Shown here in pieces: positions 25,167 to 33,742 of a stretch of DNA of 64,000 nt (the first letter of the stretch is position 1; each line of letters begins with the position of its first letter). Source of the DNA: Syntrophaceae bacterium UBA6252 (lineage in GTDB: Bacteria > Desulfobacterota > Syntrophia > Syntrophales > UBA6807); NCBI GenBank assembly GCA_002441265.1, contig DJVQ01000069.1, forward strand, positions 3,158-67,157, given 5' to 3'. A model generated the notes under the pieces. The model searched no databases. It saw nothing but the letters and a program-made list of their open reading frames with translations, and was not told where the DNA came from. The position numbers and the translations under genes are program-made.

Positions 25167-26138
25167 TTATGCGTACAGGCCGTCCATCATTTCCGAGGGG
25201 TCGGGGAAAGGGCAGGAGCGGGCGAAGTCAACAGCTTCCGCAAGTTCGGACCTGATTTCCTCTTCGATCCCGTCGATTTCCCTTTTCGTCAGAATCTTTC
25301 TCGCGAGCAGCAGTCGTTCGAAGTTCTTGATGCAGTCCTTTCCCATGGCGGCTTCGATATTTTCCCTGTTTCTGTATTTCTGGGCATCGCCGACATAATG
25401 GCCGTGCCAGCGGTCGCATTTGACTTCGATCAGCGTCGGCCCGCCGCCGTTGCGGGCCCTCACGACGGCTTCGCCGACGGCGTCGTGGATTTCGAGAACG
25501 TCGTTTTCGGTGATGATTCCGGGAATGCCGTATGCAGCAGCACGGTTCGCGATGTCCTCGATTTTTGAATGCGTCCGTATGGAGGAGAATTCAGCCCAGC
25601 CGTTGTTTTCGCAGATGAAAAGAACGGGCAGGTTCATGACCGAGGCGATGTTGAGGGATTCATGAAACGTTCCCTGATTGGCCGCACCGTCTCCGAACGT
25701 TGCCACCGCCACCTGATCGGTGCCTCTGTATCTGGCCGCGAAGCCCGCTCCGGTCACGATGGGGATGCCGCCGCCGACGATTCCGTTGGCACCCATGATG
25801 CCTTTGGTCATGTCGGCGAGGTGCATGGATCCCGACCGCCCCATGCAGAATCCCTGTTTTTTCCCAAACAGTTCGGCCATGGCCCGTTTCAGGTCGATGC
25901 CCTTGGCAATTGCATAGCCGTGACCCCTGTGGGTCGTTCCGATGTAATCGTCGTCGCGCAAATGGGCGCAAAGGCCGACGGGAGCGGCTTCCTGACCGAC
26001 GCTGACATGGAGAAAACCGGGAATTTCGCCTGCCGCGAAGACCTCCATCAGTTTCTCCTCGGTTCTTCGTATCGTCACCATCTGTCGATAAAACCGGATC
26101 AGCGTCTTTTTGTCCGGCCTGGTCGTTGTTTTTTTCAT
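25167..26138 (-). CDS. acoA: 2-oxo acid/acetoin dehydrogenase E1, alpha subunit
   Basis: Binds thiamine diphosphate and performs the decarboxylating or C-C cleaving step; 323 residues, the length of AcoA (about 325) and shorter than PdhA. The ThDP motif GDG at 149-151 is followed after 26 residues by NN (178-179). RGHGYAIAKG and GRSGSMHLAD match AcoA/PdhA. ATG at 26138 is eight bases from the stop of the preceding 2-hydroxyacyl-CoA dehydratase gene, so the two systems share one transcript. This direct linkage of an E1 to a radical dehydratase is unusual. Confidence 0.9.
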   Translation of the reverse strand: MKKTTTRPDKKTLIRFYRQMVTIRRTEEKLMEVFAAGEIPGFLHVSVGQEAAPVGLCAHLRDDDYIGTTHRGHGYAIAKGIDLKRAMAELFGKKQGFCMGRSGSMHLADMTKGIMGANGIVGGGIPIVTGAGFAARYRGTDQVAVATFGDGAANQGTFHESLNIASVMNLPVLFICENNGWAEFSSIRTHSKIEDIANRAAAYGIPGIITENDVLEIHDAVGEAVVRARNGGGPTLIEVKCDRWHGHYVGDAQKYRNRENIEAAMGKDCIKNFERLLLARKILTKREIDGIEEEIRSELAEAVDFARSCPFPDPSEMMDGLYA

Positions 26139-26145
26139 CGGATTC

Positions 26146-27366
26146 TCATTTCCTCTTTGCCGCCAGCGCTTCGGCCAGCGCCTGCAGTTTCGTGTTGTTC
26201 CGCTCCTCGTCGTAGAACGTCTCATCCACCAGGTCGCCCTCGATGATCGTCACCGGTGCGCCCAGCTTTTTCCGAACGGTGTCCGCGATATAATGCATGG
26301 ATATGGAAAAGGGCTTGCAACTCGATGCATATGCGAAAACGCCTCCGTCCAGATGAAAGTCCCTGAAGATCCTTTCCGTCGTTTCCGTTTTGTAACCGAC
26401 GGAACGGTTGAGATAGAACATGGCGGTGTTCTCGGCCACGCTGTCGAGAGGGTGCGACGGGTCGAGATTTTCAAAAGCGAAAACTTCGAAATAGGTGCTG
26501 GTCACGAGGGACATCCCGAAATTCCGGAGCTTTTCGTAGAGGTTTCTGATGGCGAACCAGTAAGGGACGCCGTCCCAGTACAGGCGATATTTCATGCCGG
26601 GTGCCGCGGCGACGCCCCCGGCGATTCTCATGTCCAACTCCGTTTTCATCTGTTCGTAATGTTCCGCCGATGCCGGATCGTAGCGAAGGACGAGATTGGG
26701 GAAGTTGTGACCGATCAGGTCGAAGAAACTCGCGGGCACGGGATCGTGACGGCTTGCATCGAGCATCCCCCTGTATCCGTCGGCGCTTCTTTTTCCATTC
26801 TCGACGATTTCCTTCATTCGGTCGTGATCGAATCTCTTCTTTGTGAAATCTTCAAGAAATTGAATGAGATCAATGCATTGCCGTTTGACATGACCGATGA
26901 TATCCCCGCGGTCCATCCCGGGGACGACGAGGGGGGAATCGATGTTGATCATGGGGATCTTCCAGTAATGGCTCAGATGCTCCCACCACTTCGTAATGAG
27001 GATACAGCTGTTGTTGCTGACCAGGAGGAAATCCGGGCGGGCCAGGGGCTCGAAAGCCCCCGTGCCTTCCATCTCGGCGAGCGACGCGCCGATGCTGTTC
27101 CGGCAGTAGGTGCAGAGATGCCGCTCGTAGCCGCGGGCTTCCGTCACCGCACAGTGGGCATGCGCGGCATGTCTCGCCCCGCAGGTCGCCGCGTAGGCTT
27201 CGGGGAATTGTACGAAGAAGCCCATGGCCCATAGAATCTCATTCGGTGCGCCCGTACTCGCCCAGGCGATGGGTTGCTCCCTTGTCCTTTCGATTTCACG
27301 GGCTCTTCCGTAATGCTTTTGAATCAACCCGCCCAGTCGATGCTGGGCTTCCAATCTTTGATTCAT
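26146..27366 (-). CDS. 2-hydroxyacyl-CoA dehydratase subunit (HgdA/BcrB-C family)
   Basis: One of two iron-sulfur subunits that dehydrate (R)-2-hydroxyacyl-CoA through a ketyl radical; 406 residues. The family shape is clear: WASTGAPNEILWAMGFFVQFPE (an HgdB-type start with the sequence P-x-E-I-L/M-x-A-x-G), HLCTYCRNSIGA for cluster ligands, and YASSCKPFSISMH, corresponding to the C-terminal CK-x2-S motif. It lies in the operon between the activator gene and E1 alpha. Benzoyl-CoA reductase subunits share the fold, but the small number of subunits and single ASKHA activator favour a dehydratase. The substrate (lactoyl-, 2-hydroxybutyryl-, 2-hydroxyglutaryl-CoA and so on) cannot be deduced. Confidence 0.85.
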   Translation of the reverse strand: MNQRLEAQHRLGGLIQKHYGRAREIERTREQPIAWASTGAPNEILWAMGFFVQFPEAYAATCGARHAAHAHCAVTEARGYERHLCTYCRNSIGASLAEMEGTGAFEPLARPDFLLVSNNSCILITKWWEHLSHYWKIPMINIDSPLVVPGMDRGDIIGHVKRQCIDLIQFLEDFTKKRFDHDRMKEIVENGKRSADGYRGMLDASRHDPVPASFFDLIGHNFPNLVLRYDPASAEHYEQMKTELDMRIAGGVAAAPGMKYRLYWDGVPYWFAIRNLYEKLRNFGMSLVTSTYFEVFAFENLDPSHPLDSVAENTAMFYLNRSVGYKTETTERIFRDFHLDGGVFAYASSCKPFSISMHYIADTVRKKLGAPVTIIEGDLVDETFYDEERNNTKLQALAEALAAKRK

Positions 27367-27485
27367 GATTGCCTCTTCACCTCCCGCCGTGGCTCCCGGA
27401 AATCGGGACCGTCTATCGACGGCGTTTCATGAACGTCGTCTCTCGTGAGAAGATGACCAATACGGCGCCGCGCCATGCCCGGCTG

Positions 27486-28274
27486 TCATCCGAGATCCTC
27501 CGCCAGAAGGGCGGCGCCGTAAGCCGTGACGACCTGTGGATTGTTCGGGACCAATATTTCACGGTCGAGCATCCGTTCCAGCGATCCGACGACGGCGGCG
27601 TTCCTTGCTACGCCTCCGGTCATTACGATCTGTGCCGCCGGCTCGGGATTCACGGAGCGTATCAACCCGTAAACCCTGTTCGCCACGGCTTCGTGAACCG
27701 CAGCCGCGATATCTTCCGTCTTCGCCCTCCCGGTGATCAGGGATACGATTTCCGTCTGTGCGAAGACGGCGCACGTGCTGTTCATCGTGATTTTCCTTTT
27801 CGATTCCCGGGATATTTTCGCCAGATCGTCTATGGAGACCCCGAGCGTACGGGCCGCCCCCTCCAGGAACTGTCCCGTCCCGGCCGCGCATCTGTCATTC
27901 ATGGCAAAAGCCAGTATTCTGCCTGATGCGTCCATTTTGATGACCTTGCTGTCCTGTCCGCCGATATCCACGGCCAGTGTCGCCTGAGGATACAGTTTGC
28001 GTACGCCCGTCGCGTTGCAGGTGATTTCGGTCATCTCGCGGGTACGGAACGGAACGCTGATTCTCCCGTAGCCCGTCGAAACAATCCGCTCGATGTCATT
28101 AAAGGACAATCGAACCTTTCCCGCCGCCTCGCCGATCACCTCTTTTGAAACGGAGGGCATATCGATGCCCGTCGGCTTCATCGAATCGGAATAGAAGCCT
28201 CCGAAACCCTGACCGAACCCAAGAATGACGGCCTTCGTGGTCGTTGAACCTATGTCGAGACCCGCTACGATCAT
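27486..28274 (-). CDS. ATP-dependent activator of 2-hydroxyacyl-CoA dehydratase (HgdC-like)
   Basis: Homodimeric ASKHA ATPase that pushes one electron into the dehydratase; 262 residues (HgdC is about 260). Phosphate-binding LDIGSTTTKAV is at 6-16 and the second ATP motif is AVDIGGQDSKVI. The cysteines holding the intersubunit [4Fe-4S] cluster are Cys129 (NDRCAAGTGQFLE) and Cys168 (NSTCAVFAQTE). The C-terminal adenosine motif is MTGGVARN. It lies between the two dehydratase subunit genes, an order also seen in other deltaproteobacterial sets. The enzyme is oxygen-sensitive, in keeping with an obligate anaerobe. Confidence 0.93.
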   Translation of the reverse strand: MIVAGLDIGSTTTKAVILGFGQGFGGFYSDSMKPTGIDMPSVSKEVIGEAAGKVRLSFNDIERIVSTGYGRISVPFRTREMTEITCNATGVRKLYPQATLAVDIGGQDSKVIKMDASGRILAFAMNDRCAAGTGQFLEGAARTLGVSIDDLAKISRESKRKITMNSTCAVFAQTEIVSLITGRAKTEDIAAAVHEAVANRVYGLIRSVNPEPAAQIVMTGGVARNAAVVGSLERMLDREILVPNNPQVVTAYGAALLAEDLG

Positions 28275-28283
28275 GCTTTCCCT

Positions 28284-29456
28284 CTATAGATGTGTCTTCA
28301 GTCTTTCCGCGAACGCCTGAACCCTTGTTCTGAGAGATTCCAGAGGAACGGGACCGTGCTGTGTCACCAGGGGCAGAAACGGAATTCCTTCCTCCTCCAG
28401 TCTCTTCTTCAGGAAAACGAATTCAAGATCGAAGGGGTCGCAGTACATCATCCTCAGAATCACAACCGCTTCGGCGTTTCCTTTCCTGACCATTTCGATC
28501 ACATGGTCACTGTACGGCGAATGATCATCACCGCTCTTCATCCAGGCCGACGGAAAATGATGCGTCGTGCAGGGAAGGGCGTTCATGTAGGAATCGGCAA
28601 GGGCTTCGACGGGGTCGTTTTCGAGGATGACATCGGTGGCGCAGCGCCTCCCTCCGCTGAAGAGGTCGTCGTCTATGACGGAGAGGCCGTAATTCTCCAG
28701 CATGTCGAGAAGGTCCGCATCCGGGACGGCGCAGGGGTGACCGGCCACGACGATTCGCGTCCTTTCGGAGCCGTCGATCGCTTCCCGCTCCAGGACGGAT
28801 ATCAGCTGTTTCATGAGCGTGATGTTTTCCTCGATGGGCATGAGCATGCCGGCGGCGATGATTCTTGCCGTATCCGCCGCACCGAGGATGCCCGGCCTCC
28901 TGCTTCTGATGTCATTCATGGCGCGTATGAGCAGACGGGATTCGTTGTAGCTCTCGATGCTTTCCCGGAGGGCTTGCGGGGTTATTTGGTTCCCCGTCAG
29001 TTTTTCCAGGCTGGATTTCAGTCGTTCCAGTTCTTTCAGCAGGAACGGGCGCGTGCTTCCGTCCATTTTGAAGGGGCGCCACATTTGATGGAAAAAGGGG
29101 AAGGGCCGATCGAGCTGCCACACCTCGATAAAGAATCTGACTTGATCGCACACATGAAGGGCGGCGACGCCGTCCATGAAATCGTAATGTCCTTTCAGCA
29201 GACTGTCGAAGGTGCTCCGGACCTGATCGCATGCATTGGTCATGAGGTGCGCATCGGCATGGGAAATCGGTTCGCCGCTTCCAAACAGGGCCACGGGCAG
29301 CGCTCCCGCGGCATGAACCATCTCGTCCGGGAAATACATGGGGACGCAGCCGATTACTTTTTTTCCGGTGATCCTTTTCCATTCGGCGGCGCGACGATAC
29401 GGGTGTTTGAACATCGTTTTGAATCCGGTCAGCATTTCCCCCTTTTTCATCGTCAT
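28284..29456 (-). CDS. 2-hydroxyacyl-CoA dehydratase subunit (HgdB/BcrC family)
   Basis: Second dehydratase subunit, 390 residues. The N-terminal GKKVIGCVPMYFPDEMVHAAG matches the family entry motif (G-x-x-P-x-E-[ILM]-x-A-x-G) with its cysteine, NACDQVRS and HVCDQVRF hold further cysteines, and MMYCDPFDLEF corresponds to the C-terminal YCDP motif. ATG at 29456 or, two codons later, 29450 could be the start. It is the first gene of the leftward block and lies behind a sigma-70-like promoter with an adjacent inverted repeat. It separates from the activator gene by only nine bases. Confidence 0.87.
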   Translation of the reverse strand: MTMKKGEMLTGFKTMFKHPYRRAAEWKRITGKKVIGCVPMYFPDEMVHAAGALPVALFGSGEPISHADAHLMTNACDQVRSTFDSLLKGHYDFMDGVAALHVCDQVRFFIEVWQLDRPFPFFHQMWRPFKMDGSTRPFLLKELERLKSSLEKLTGNQITPQALRESIESYNESRLLIRAMNDIRSRRPGILGAADTARIIAAGMLMPIEENITLMKQLISVLEREAIDGSERTRIVVAGHPCAVPDADLLDMLENYGLSVIDDDLFSGGRRCATDVILENDPVEALADSYMNALPCTTHHFPSAWMKSGDDHSPYSDHVIEMVRKGNAEAVVILRMMYCDPFDLEFVFLKKRLEEEGIPFLPLVTQHGPVPLESLRTRVQAFAERLKTHL

Positions 29457-29615
29457 GACCTCGTCGGAATATTATCTTGAATACAAAGTAATTAACGAAA
29501 AAAATGAATTCCGTCGGCAATTCATCTTCCGTACACAATATTATTATTCCTGGTGTGAATTTCACAACTATCGGTAATCATAGCTATATAGTAATATTGT
29601 CTTGTCATTGATCGT

Positions 29616-29635
29616 GTATTTATTATATTGAATAC
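29616..29635. promoter_or_regulatory. Candidate MarR-type operator
   Basis: GTATT (29616-29620) and AATAC (29631-29635) form an inverted repeat separated by ten AT-rich bases, total 20 bp, the usual size of MarR-family operators. It sits immediately downstream of the predicted -10 element on the minus strand, where a bound repressor would block RNA polymerase. The MarR-family gene is the nearest gene upstream. Binding is inference. Confidence 0.45.
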
Positions 29636-29637
29636 GT

Positions 29638-29666
29638 ACTTTATTGCCCTTCTCCATCTTTGTCAA
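29638..29666 (-). promoter_or_regulatory. Sigma-70-like promoter of the dehydratase/dehydrogenase block
   Basis: Minus-strand TTGACA (29661-29666) and TAAAGT (29638-29643) are separated by 17 bases. It points at the dehydratase gene starting at 29456 and would give a leader of about 175 bases. The -35 hexamer is perfect and the -10 is 4 of 6. Confidence 0.5.
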
Positions 29667-29821
29667 GAAAAAAATCATTCAAGCCGTAATATTTTGTGAT
29701 TATCAATTATATCGGCAGGTTGAAGATCATATGGCTGCTTGATCCCACCCGATGTCGTTCGGGGGCACTTGCATGGAATCCGTCAATCGACCGTCATCGC
29801 CCTTCAGTCATTCGGAAACGA

Positions 29822-30235
29822 TCATTTTCTCAGGTCCTGGAGCATGCGAAAGAAGAGGAGAACTTCCTCCATCTTGAACATGCTCAGCAATTCCCGGTTC
29901 ACATCTTCGACTTCCTTCAGGAGATCGTCTTTGACCTGTACCGCCTTGTCCGTCAATTTGATCTCCAGCAGGCGCTTGTCCTCTTCCGCCGCTCTCTTGG
30001 TGATCCATTCCCCCTCGGCAAGCCTGTCCAGAACGCCCGTCAGAGTCGAACTGTCGATGATCAGGCGTTTTCCGATTTCGCCGGCGGAGAGCCCGTTTTC
30101 TCCATAGAGCACTTCCAGAACGAGGACTTGCGTTGTTGTCAGGTTAAAACGATGAAAGCGGGCGCGAAAGATCCCGTCCACCTTTTGGTATGCCTTCGTG
30201 AGGTTGAACAACAGACAATCTCTGTACGAATACAC
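29822..30235 (-). CDS. MarR family transcriptional regulator
   Basis: Winged-helix dimeric repressor of 137 residues. The core is LTTTQVLVLEVLYGENGLSAGEIGKRL with the recognition helix following in DSSTLTGVLDRLAEGEWI, then the wing AAEEDKRLLEIKLTDKA, all at usual MarR spacing. The N-terminal helix (residues 1-30) and C-terminal helices make the dimer interface. Members in acyl-CoA operons often respond to CoA thioesters or aromatic acids. It lies upstream of the leftward block and reads in the same direction, with its own promoter, and is the obvious candidate regulator of that block. Confidence 0.9.
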   Translation of the reverse strand: MYSYRDCLLFNLTKAYQKVDGIFRARFHRFNLTTTQVLVLEVLYGENGLSAGEIGKRLIIDSSTLTGVLDRLAEGEWITKRAAEEDKRLLEIKLTDKAVQVKDDLLKEVEDVNRELLSMFKMEEVLLFFRMLQDLRK

Positions 30236-30560
30236 AACGGAAGCTCCTTTTATTTTGTATGCAAGATAGTATTTTCTTACTAAACAGATTGATCAATGTC
30301 AATTTTTTAATTCCCCATCCTCTATCTTTTAATGAATTGTCTTTGGAAATAATGGCCTTTCAGCCGCATGAGAAGAGACGATTGTGTATGTGCAAACACC
30401 GATTCAAATGCACTGCGCGATCAGGCGATTCAAGAATAACGAGTTGTGCCCGCAATGATGTCCCTGTTTTTACGACGGGAAGTGATCCTATGTGATATCG
30501 TGCGACACGCAATAGTATTTTTGATCAAAAAAACCTGAACCCATATTCAGTTCATGGCTT
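30236..30560. other. Intergenic region upstream of the MarR gene
   Basis: AT-rich stretch without a gene. It holds a likely sigma-70 promoter for the MarR gene at 30274-30302, with the palindrome TTGATCAA (30289-30296) inside the spacer. The rest shows nothing I can name. Confidence 0.45.
30274..30302 (-). promoter_or_regulatory. Sigma-70-like promoter of the MarR gene
   Basis: Minus-strand TTGACA (30297-30302), 17-base spacer, then TAAGAA (30274-30279), about 40 bases before the ATG. The -35 is perfect, the -10 weak. The spacer contains TTGATCAA, a possible operator half. Confidence 0.4.
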
Positions 30561-32123
30561 TCATTCCATGCCCGTTTCACCAATTTCATCCGTTTTAATG
30601 ATTTCAATGGATTTTGTATTTAAACCGGTATCATTCGAGTTCCCCAGGACGACATAACCGCCGTCCCCGGTCTTCTGAACGGAAACGCCCATGCCTTCCA
30701 CATAGCACTTGTACCATTGAAATTCCCCGCTGCGATCGATTTTCATCAGATCGATGCCCATATTCCCGTTCAGAGAATCGCAATAATCGTATCCCGCGAT
30801 GACGTAACCGCTGTCATCGACGGCCTCGGCGATCGCCAGGCCGAAGCCGCTCCATCTGCCGCCTACGGACTTGCAGATGCGACTCCACTCCACGTCGCCC
30901 GACCGGTTCGTCTTCATCACTCTGCAAAGACCGTCGGCGGGCGCGGTGGTGATCGATTGTTCCAGCACCACAAATCCGCTTTCCTGTGCTTCCAGGACGT
31001 CAAGGCCGCGCCGGATCACGAACGGCCCCCCTGAAAACGACTTCCGCCAGATTGGGGCCCCGCTCTCATCGACGCGGAGCAATAGAAGACTGTCCTCCTC
31101 CGTGCCGGAAAGGATCGTTTCCGTATGATCGGTCGTTCCGGTAACGATGAATCCGCCGTCGGCAACTTCAGTGACGGACCGTGCCTTTTCATTGTAGGGA
31201 CCGGCTTCGTCCGAACGCTCTCCCCACGTGCTCTCCCAGATCAGGTTCCCGTCCGGATCCACTTTCAGAAGATACACGTCCCAGTGCAATCCGGTACCGG
31301 ATCGGCCGGTAGGGTCCGGGATTTCCTCACTGACTTGCGTTGAACCGGCGGCCAGCAGGTTTCCGTCGATTGTGCGTCGAATGCGGCCGGCCTCGTCTGC
31401 ATCGGGCCCGCCGAAATGTTCTTCCCACAGCGTGTCCCCGTTTTAGTCCACGCACAGCAGACCGATGTCCGTGGTGGCGTCCGGCAGTGTGATCCGGCCC
31501 GCAATGACGTATGTTCCCTCATCGACCTCGACGATGCTTTTCCCCGTGTCGTCTCCGGGACCGCCGTAAGCCTTCTCCCATAGCACGGTTCCCAACCGGT
31601 CGATTTTTGTCAGATACACATCCCAGTCGCCGTCTTCCCGCATGATCCTGCCCGTCACGAGAAAGTTCCCTCCCGATGTTTCAATTAAGGACTCCGCTTC
31701 AATGTTTTCGGAGCCTCCGAAGGATTTGATCCATGTCGCCGATTTGATCGTGAACGCTTTTTCCGTTTCGCAATCCTCAAGGGCGGCCGTGACGGTCACC
31801 TCGCCGGGGGCGATCGCGGTCAGAAGTCCCGGATGTTCCGTTTCATTTGAAATCGCGGCAAGGGATGTATCGGAGCTGCTCCAGGTCACTTCCCCGGTGA
31901 TGTCGCGGGTCTCGCTGCTGTCGAACGTGCCCGTTGCGTTGAGCTGAACCGATTGCCCGGCGGATATGGAGGTGATTTCGGTCGTGATGGTGATGCCCGT
32001 CAACTGCGGTTGTCCCTGTGTCCCCCCGCCATTGCAGCCCGATAACAGAAGAAGGAGCCCTGTCGCGAGGCAATATCGATTGATGGCACCGTGAAGCGAT
32101 CGCGCTGAAGAATGAATGCCCAT
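30561..32123 (-). pseudogene. Lipoprotein with Ig-like domain and delta-60-type repeats, interrupted by a TAA
   Basis: One reading frame of about 520 codons is split by a single in-frame TAA at 31443-31445. The first part has a lipoprotein signal (LLLLSGC, mature Cys) and a bacterial Ig-like (Big2) domain (residues 40-110). It then enters repeats of about 50 residues built on DWDVYLTKIDRLGTVLWEKAYGG and D-x-G-x-Y/F-V-I-A-G-R, typical of secreted beta-propeller-like delta-60 repeats. The same repeats continue in frame immediately after the stop (NGDTLWEEHFGG) to 30561. The codon expected at the stop is Lys or Glu (AAA/GAA), so a single base change explains it. Mutation, sequencing error or recoding cannot be told apart here. 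Confidence 0.75.
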
Positions 32124-32467
32124 GGCGGGACTCCTTCAATCATACGGGGTGATTGCATGGATGACAGCCGGGTTCCGACCGGCGGGAAGATCCTCTCGGA
32201 CTGGCGGATCCACAGGAGGCATCGAACACCCTGAGGAGAAGCTCCTCGTGTCCGGAAGCGTAGTAAGAAACATGATGAATTTCAATTGAAAAAAATGAAG
32301 CGCCTGCGTTCGGGCCCCTGGGCGGGGATCCTGCTGAATCCTTGTGCCGGAGCGGCAGGTTATGAATGTCGACCCGGAAAATTCCTATGAACGGGTCGGC
32401 TGCGGCGTGCTCCTGACAGGGCAGGAGGGCGGGCAGGCCGTTTGGTGAAGGCCCCGTTTTTCCCGCC
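32124..32467. other. Intergenic stretch without recognised features
   Basis: No gene, repeat or RNA is recognised. It separates the interrupted lipoprotein gene from the small membrane-protein gene. Open frames here are short, start poorly and have no family features. Confidence 0.4.
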
Positions 32468-32818
32468 TCACGGCGTCAGCACCGTTGTCGGAATGTACAG
32501 CGGCAGGCACAGCCCCAGTGCGGTAAGCGTCAATACGATGATCTCCGCCAGCAGAAGAACGGTGACCGCTGTCAAAACGACCTTTGTTTCCGGCCTGGTG
32601 CGGACCGACAGGAAGGCGGCGAGAAGGGCGATTGCGGCGATTCCATATGGCCACCAGGGCACGGCAAGGACCCGTTCCGTGAGAATGGGGAGATGCAAGA
32701 CGCCCATGTGCCTTGCGTAGGTTTCGGCCATGAACGCGCAGGTATTGCCGATGACGGCCCCTGCGGCGAGATTCACCAGCGCAACCGCGATCCACACCCA
32801 TGTCGAAAGCTGCTTCAT
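32468..32818 (-). CDS. Small membrane protein, unknown function
   Basis: A 116-residue protein with three predicted membrane helices (about 5-27, 52-70 and 80-105) and a charged cytoplasmic loop RTRPETK. ATG at 32818 (MKQLSTWVWIAVAL) is preferred because it begins just before the first helix and a GGAAAA stretch lies upstream; the longer frame overlaps the neighbouring gene. It follows the 32829-33251 gene by ten bases, so the two are probably co-transcribed. I do not recognise a family. Confidence 0.6.
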   Translation of the reverse strand: MKQLSTWVWIAVALVNLAAGAVIGNTCAFMAETYARHMGVLHLPILTERVLAVPWWPYGIAAIALLAAFLSVRTRPETKVVLTAVTVLLLAEIIVLTLTALGLCLPLYIPTTVLTP

Positions 32819-32828
32819 TTTCCTTTCT

Positions 32829-33251
32829 TCAGCCGAAATCCACGTGGAAACCGCTGTCAATGTCCGGCGAGTCCGGCACCAGCGTCATCCGGGCTCCCGA
32901 TTCGAAAACCAGCCGCAGATGCGTCAGGGCGTCCGCATTCTCGAAAGCCGCCGCCGAAACCAGACGCTGCGGCAATCCTCCGACGCGCTCCGAGTAGTCG
33001 ACCAATCGAAAATCGTCCTCCCTGAGCTCGTCGAAGGCGCTTTCGATGGACCCGCCCTCCCATGTTTCCCAGAAGGCGATCTGCGCCTGCAGGAAGAACC
33101 TGTGCCAGGCGTCCGCCCCGTCAAATTCGGCGAAGACGACGCTCGGGGAGCGTTCGTCCCTTCCCTTGTCGACGGCGCCGATCAGGCGAGTGAGCGAACG
33201 GCCCTCGACCTCGGCGACCCTGAAGGAATAATCCTGGTATCTGCGTGACAT
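32829..33251 (-). CDS. Hypothetical soluble protein
   Basis: A 140-residue protein without signal or membrane segment, rich in Asp, Glu, Arg and aromatic residues. It starts MSRRYQDYSFRVAE and has conserved-looking segments FAEFDGADAWHRFFLQAQ and RLVFESGARMTLVPD. No known fold motif is evident. It is the first of a likely two-gene unit with the small membrane protein. Codon use is like that of the neighbours, which supports it being a real gene. An upstream start in the same frame would add 87 residues lacking any coding character. Confidence 0.5.
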   Translation of the reverse strand: MSRRYQDYSFRVAEVEGRSLTRLIGAVDKGRDERSPSVVFAEFDGADAWHRFFLQAQIAFWETWEGGSIESAFDELREDDFRLVDYSERVGGLPQRLVSAAAFENADALTHLRLVFESGARMTLVPDSPDIDSGFHVDFG

Positions 33252-33742
33252 CTCGGTCTGCGGACCAATGGCTGTCGGTCTTTTATTCAATGCAACACGT
33301 GACGGACAAGAGGGACGCGACGGGGGGGCCCGTCTTTTGGCCTCCGCTGAGGTTTTGCACATGGGCCGGGGCTTTCCTCTCTCCCGGAGATCCCCCCGTC
33401 GGATTCCCGGTGGGGGGATCACATGCCGCTTGATGCCGGAAGGAGTGCATTTTCGTTGCCCCGGTGCACAATCCCATGGGAATCTGGTAACATAGGAAGG
33501 CTGATGTGTCAAAGAAGAATCGGAACATAAGGAAACAACCGTTCATGACACCGCCGATGGGATGGAAAAGTCGAGGAGAACCGGGACGTGTTTGTTCCCG
33601 CTCAAGTTTTTCCGAAATATGCCAATAATAGTAAAAGTGGGGGAATCGCTCCGGTCACCGCTTCCGGGATAGGGTAGTGGGCACACAGCGCTTCCATGTC
33701 GGGAATAGCCTTTTTCCAGAGAAACTTAAAGGAGGTGTTGTC
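33252..33742. other. Intergenic region before the serine dehydratase gene
   Basis: Divergent promoter region between the hypothetical protein gene and the serine dehydratase gene. I see no clear -35/-10, sigma-54 site, RNA or repeat. The last 20 bases hold the strong ribosome-binding site AAAGGAGGTG (33728-33737). Confidence 0.4.

Larger units (their letters stand above)
29457..29821. other. AT-rich control region of the leftward block
   Basis: No gene is present. The 365 bases are strikingly AT-rich compared with the surroundings and contain a sigma-70-like promoter (29638-29666) and an inverted repeat (29616-29635), listed separately. Confidence 0.6.

Noticed and set aside
26146..29456. 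Benzoyl-CoA reductase (BcrABCD) for the dehydratase-type genes
   Set aside because: Only one activator gene and two cluster subunits are present and no aromatic-ring pathway genes are nearby, so a 2-hydroxyacyl-CoA dehydratase is the simpler reading.
33672..33700. A sigma-54 site (GTGGGCACACAGCGCTT) before the serine dehydratase gene
   Set aside because: No GC element at the required 12-base distance from the GG.
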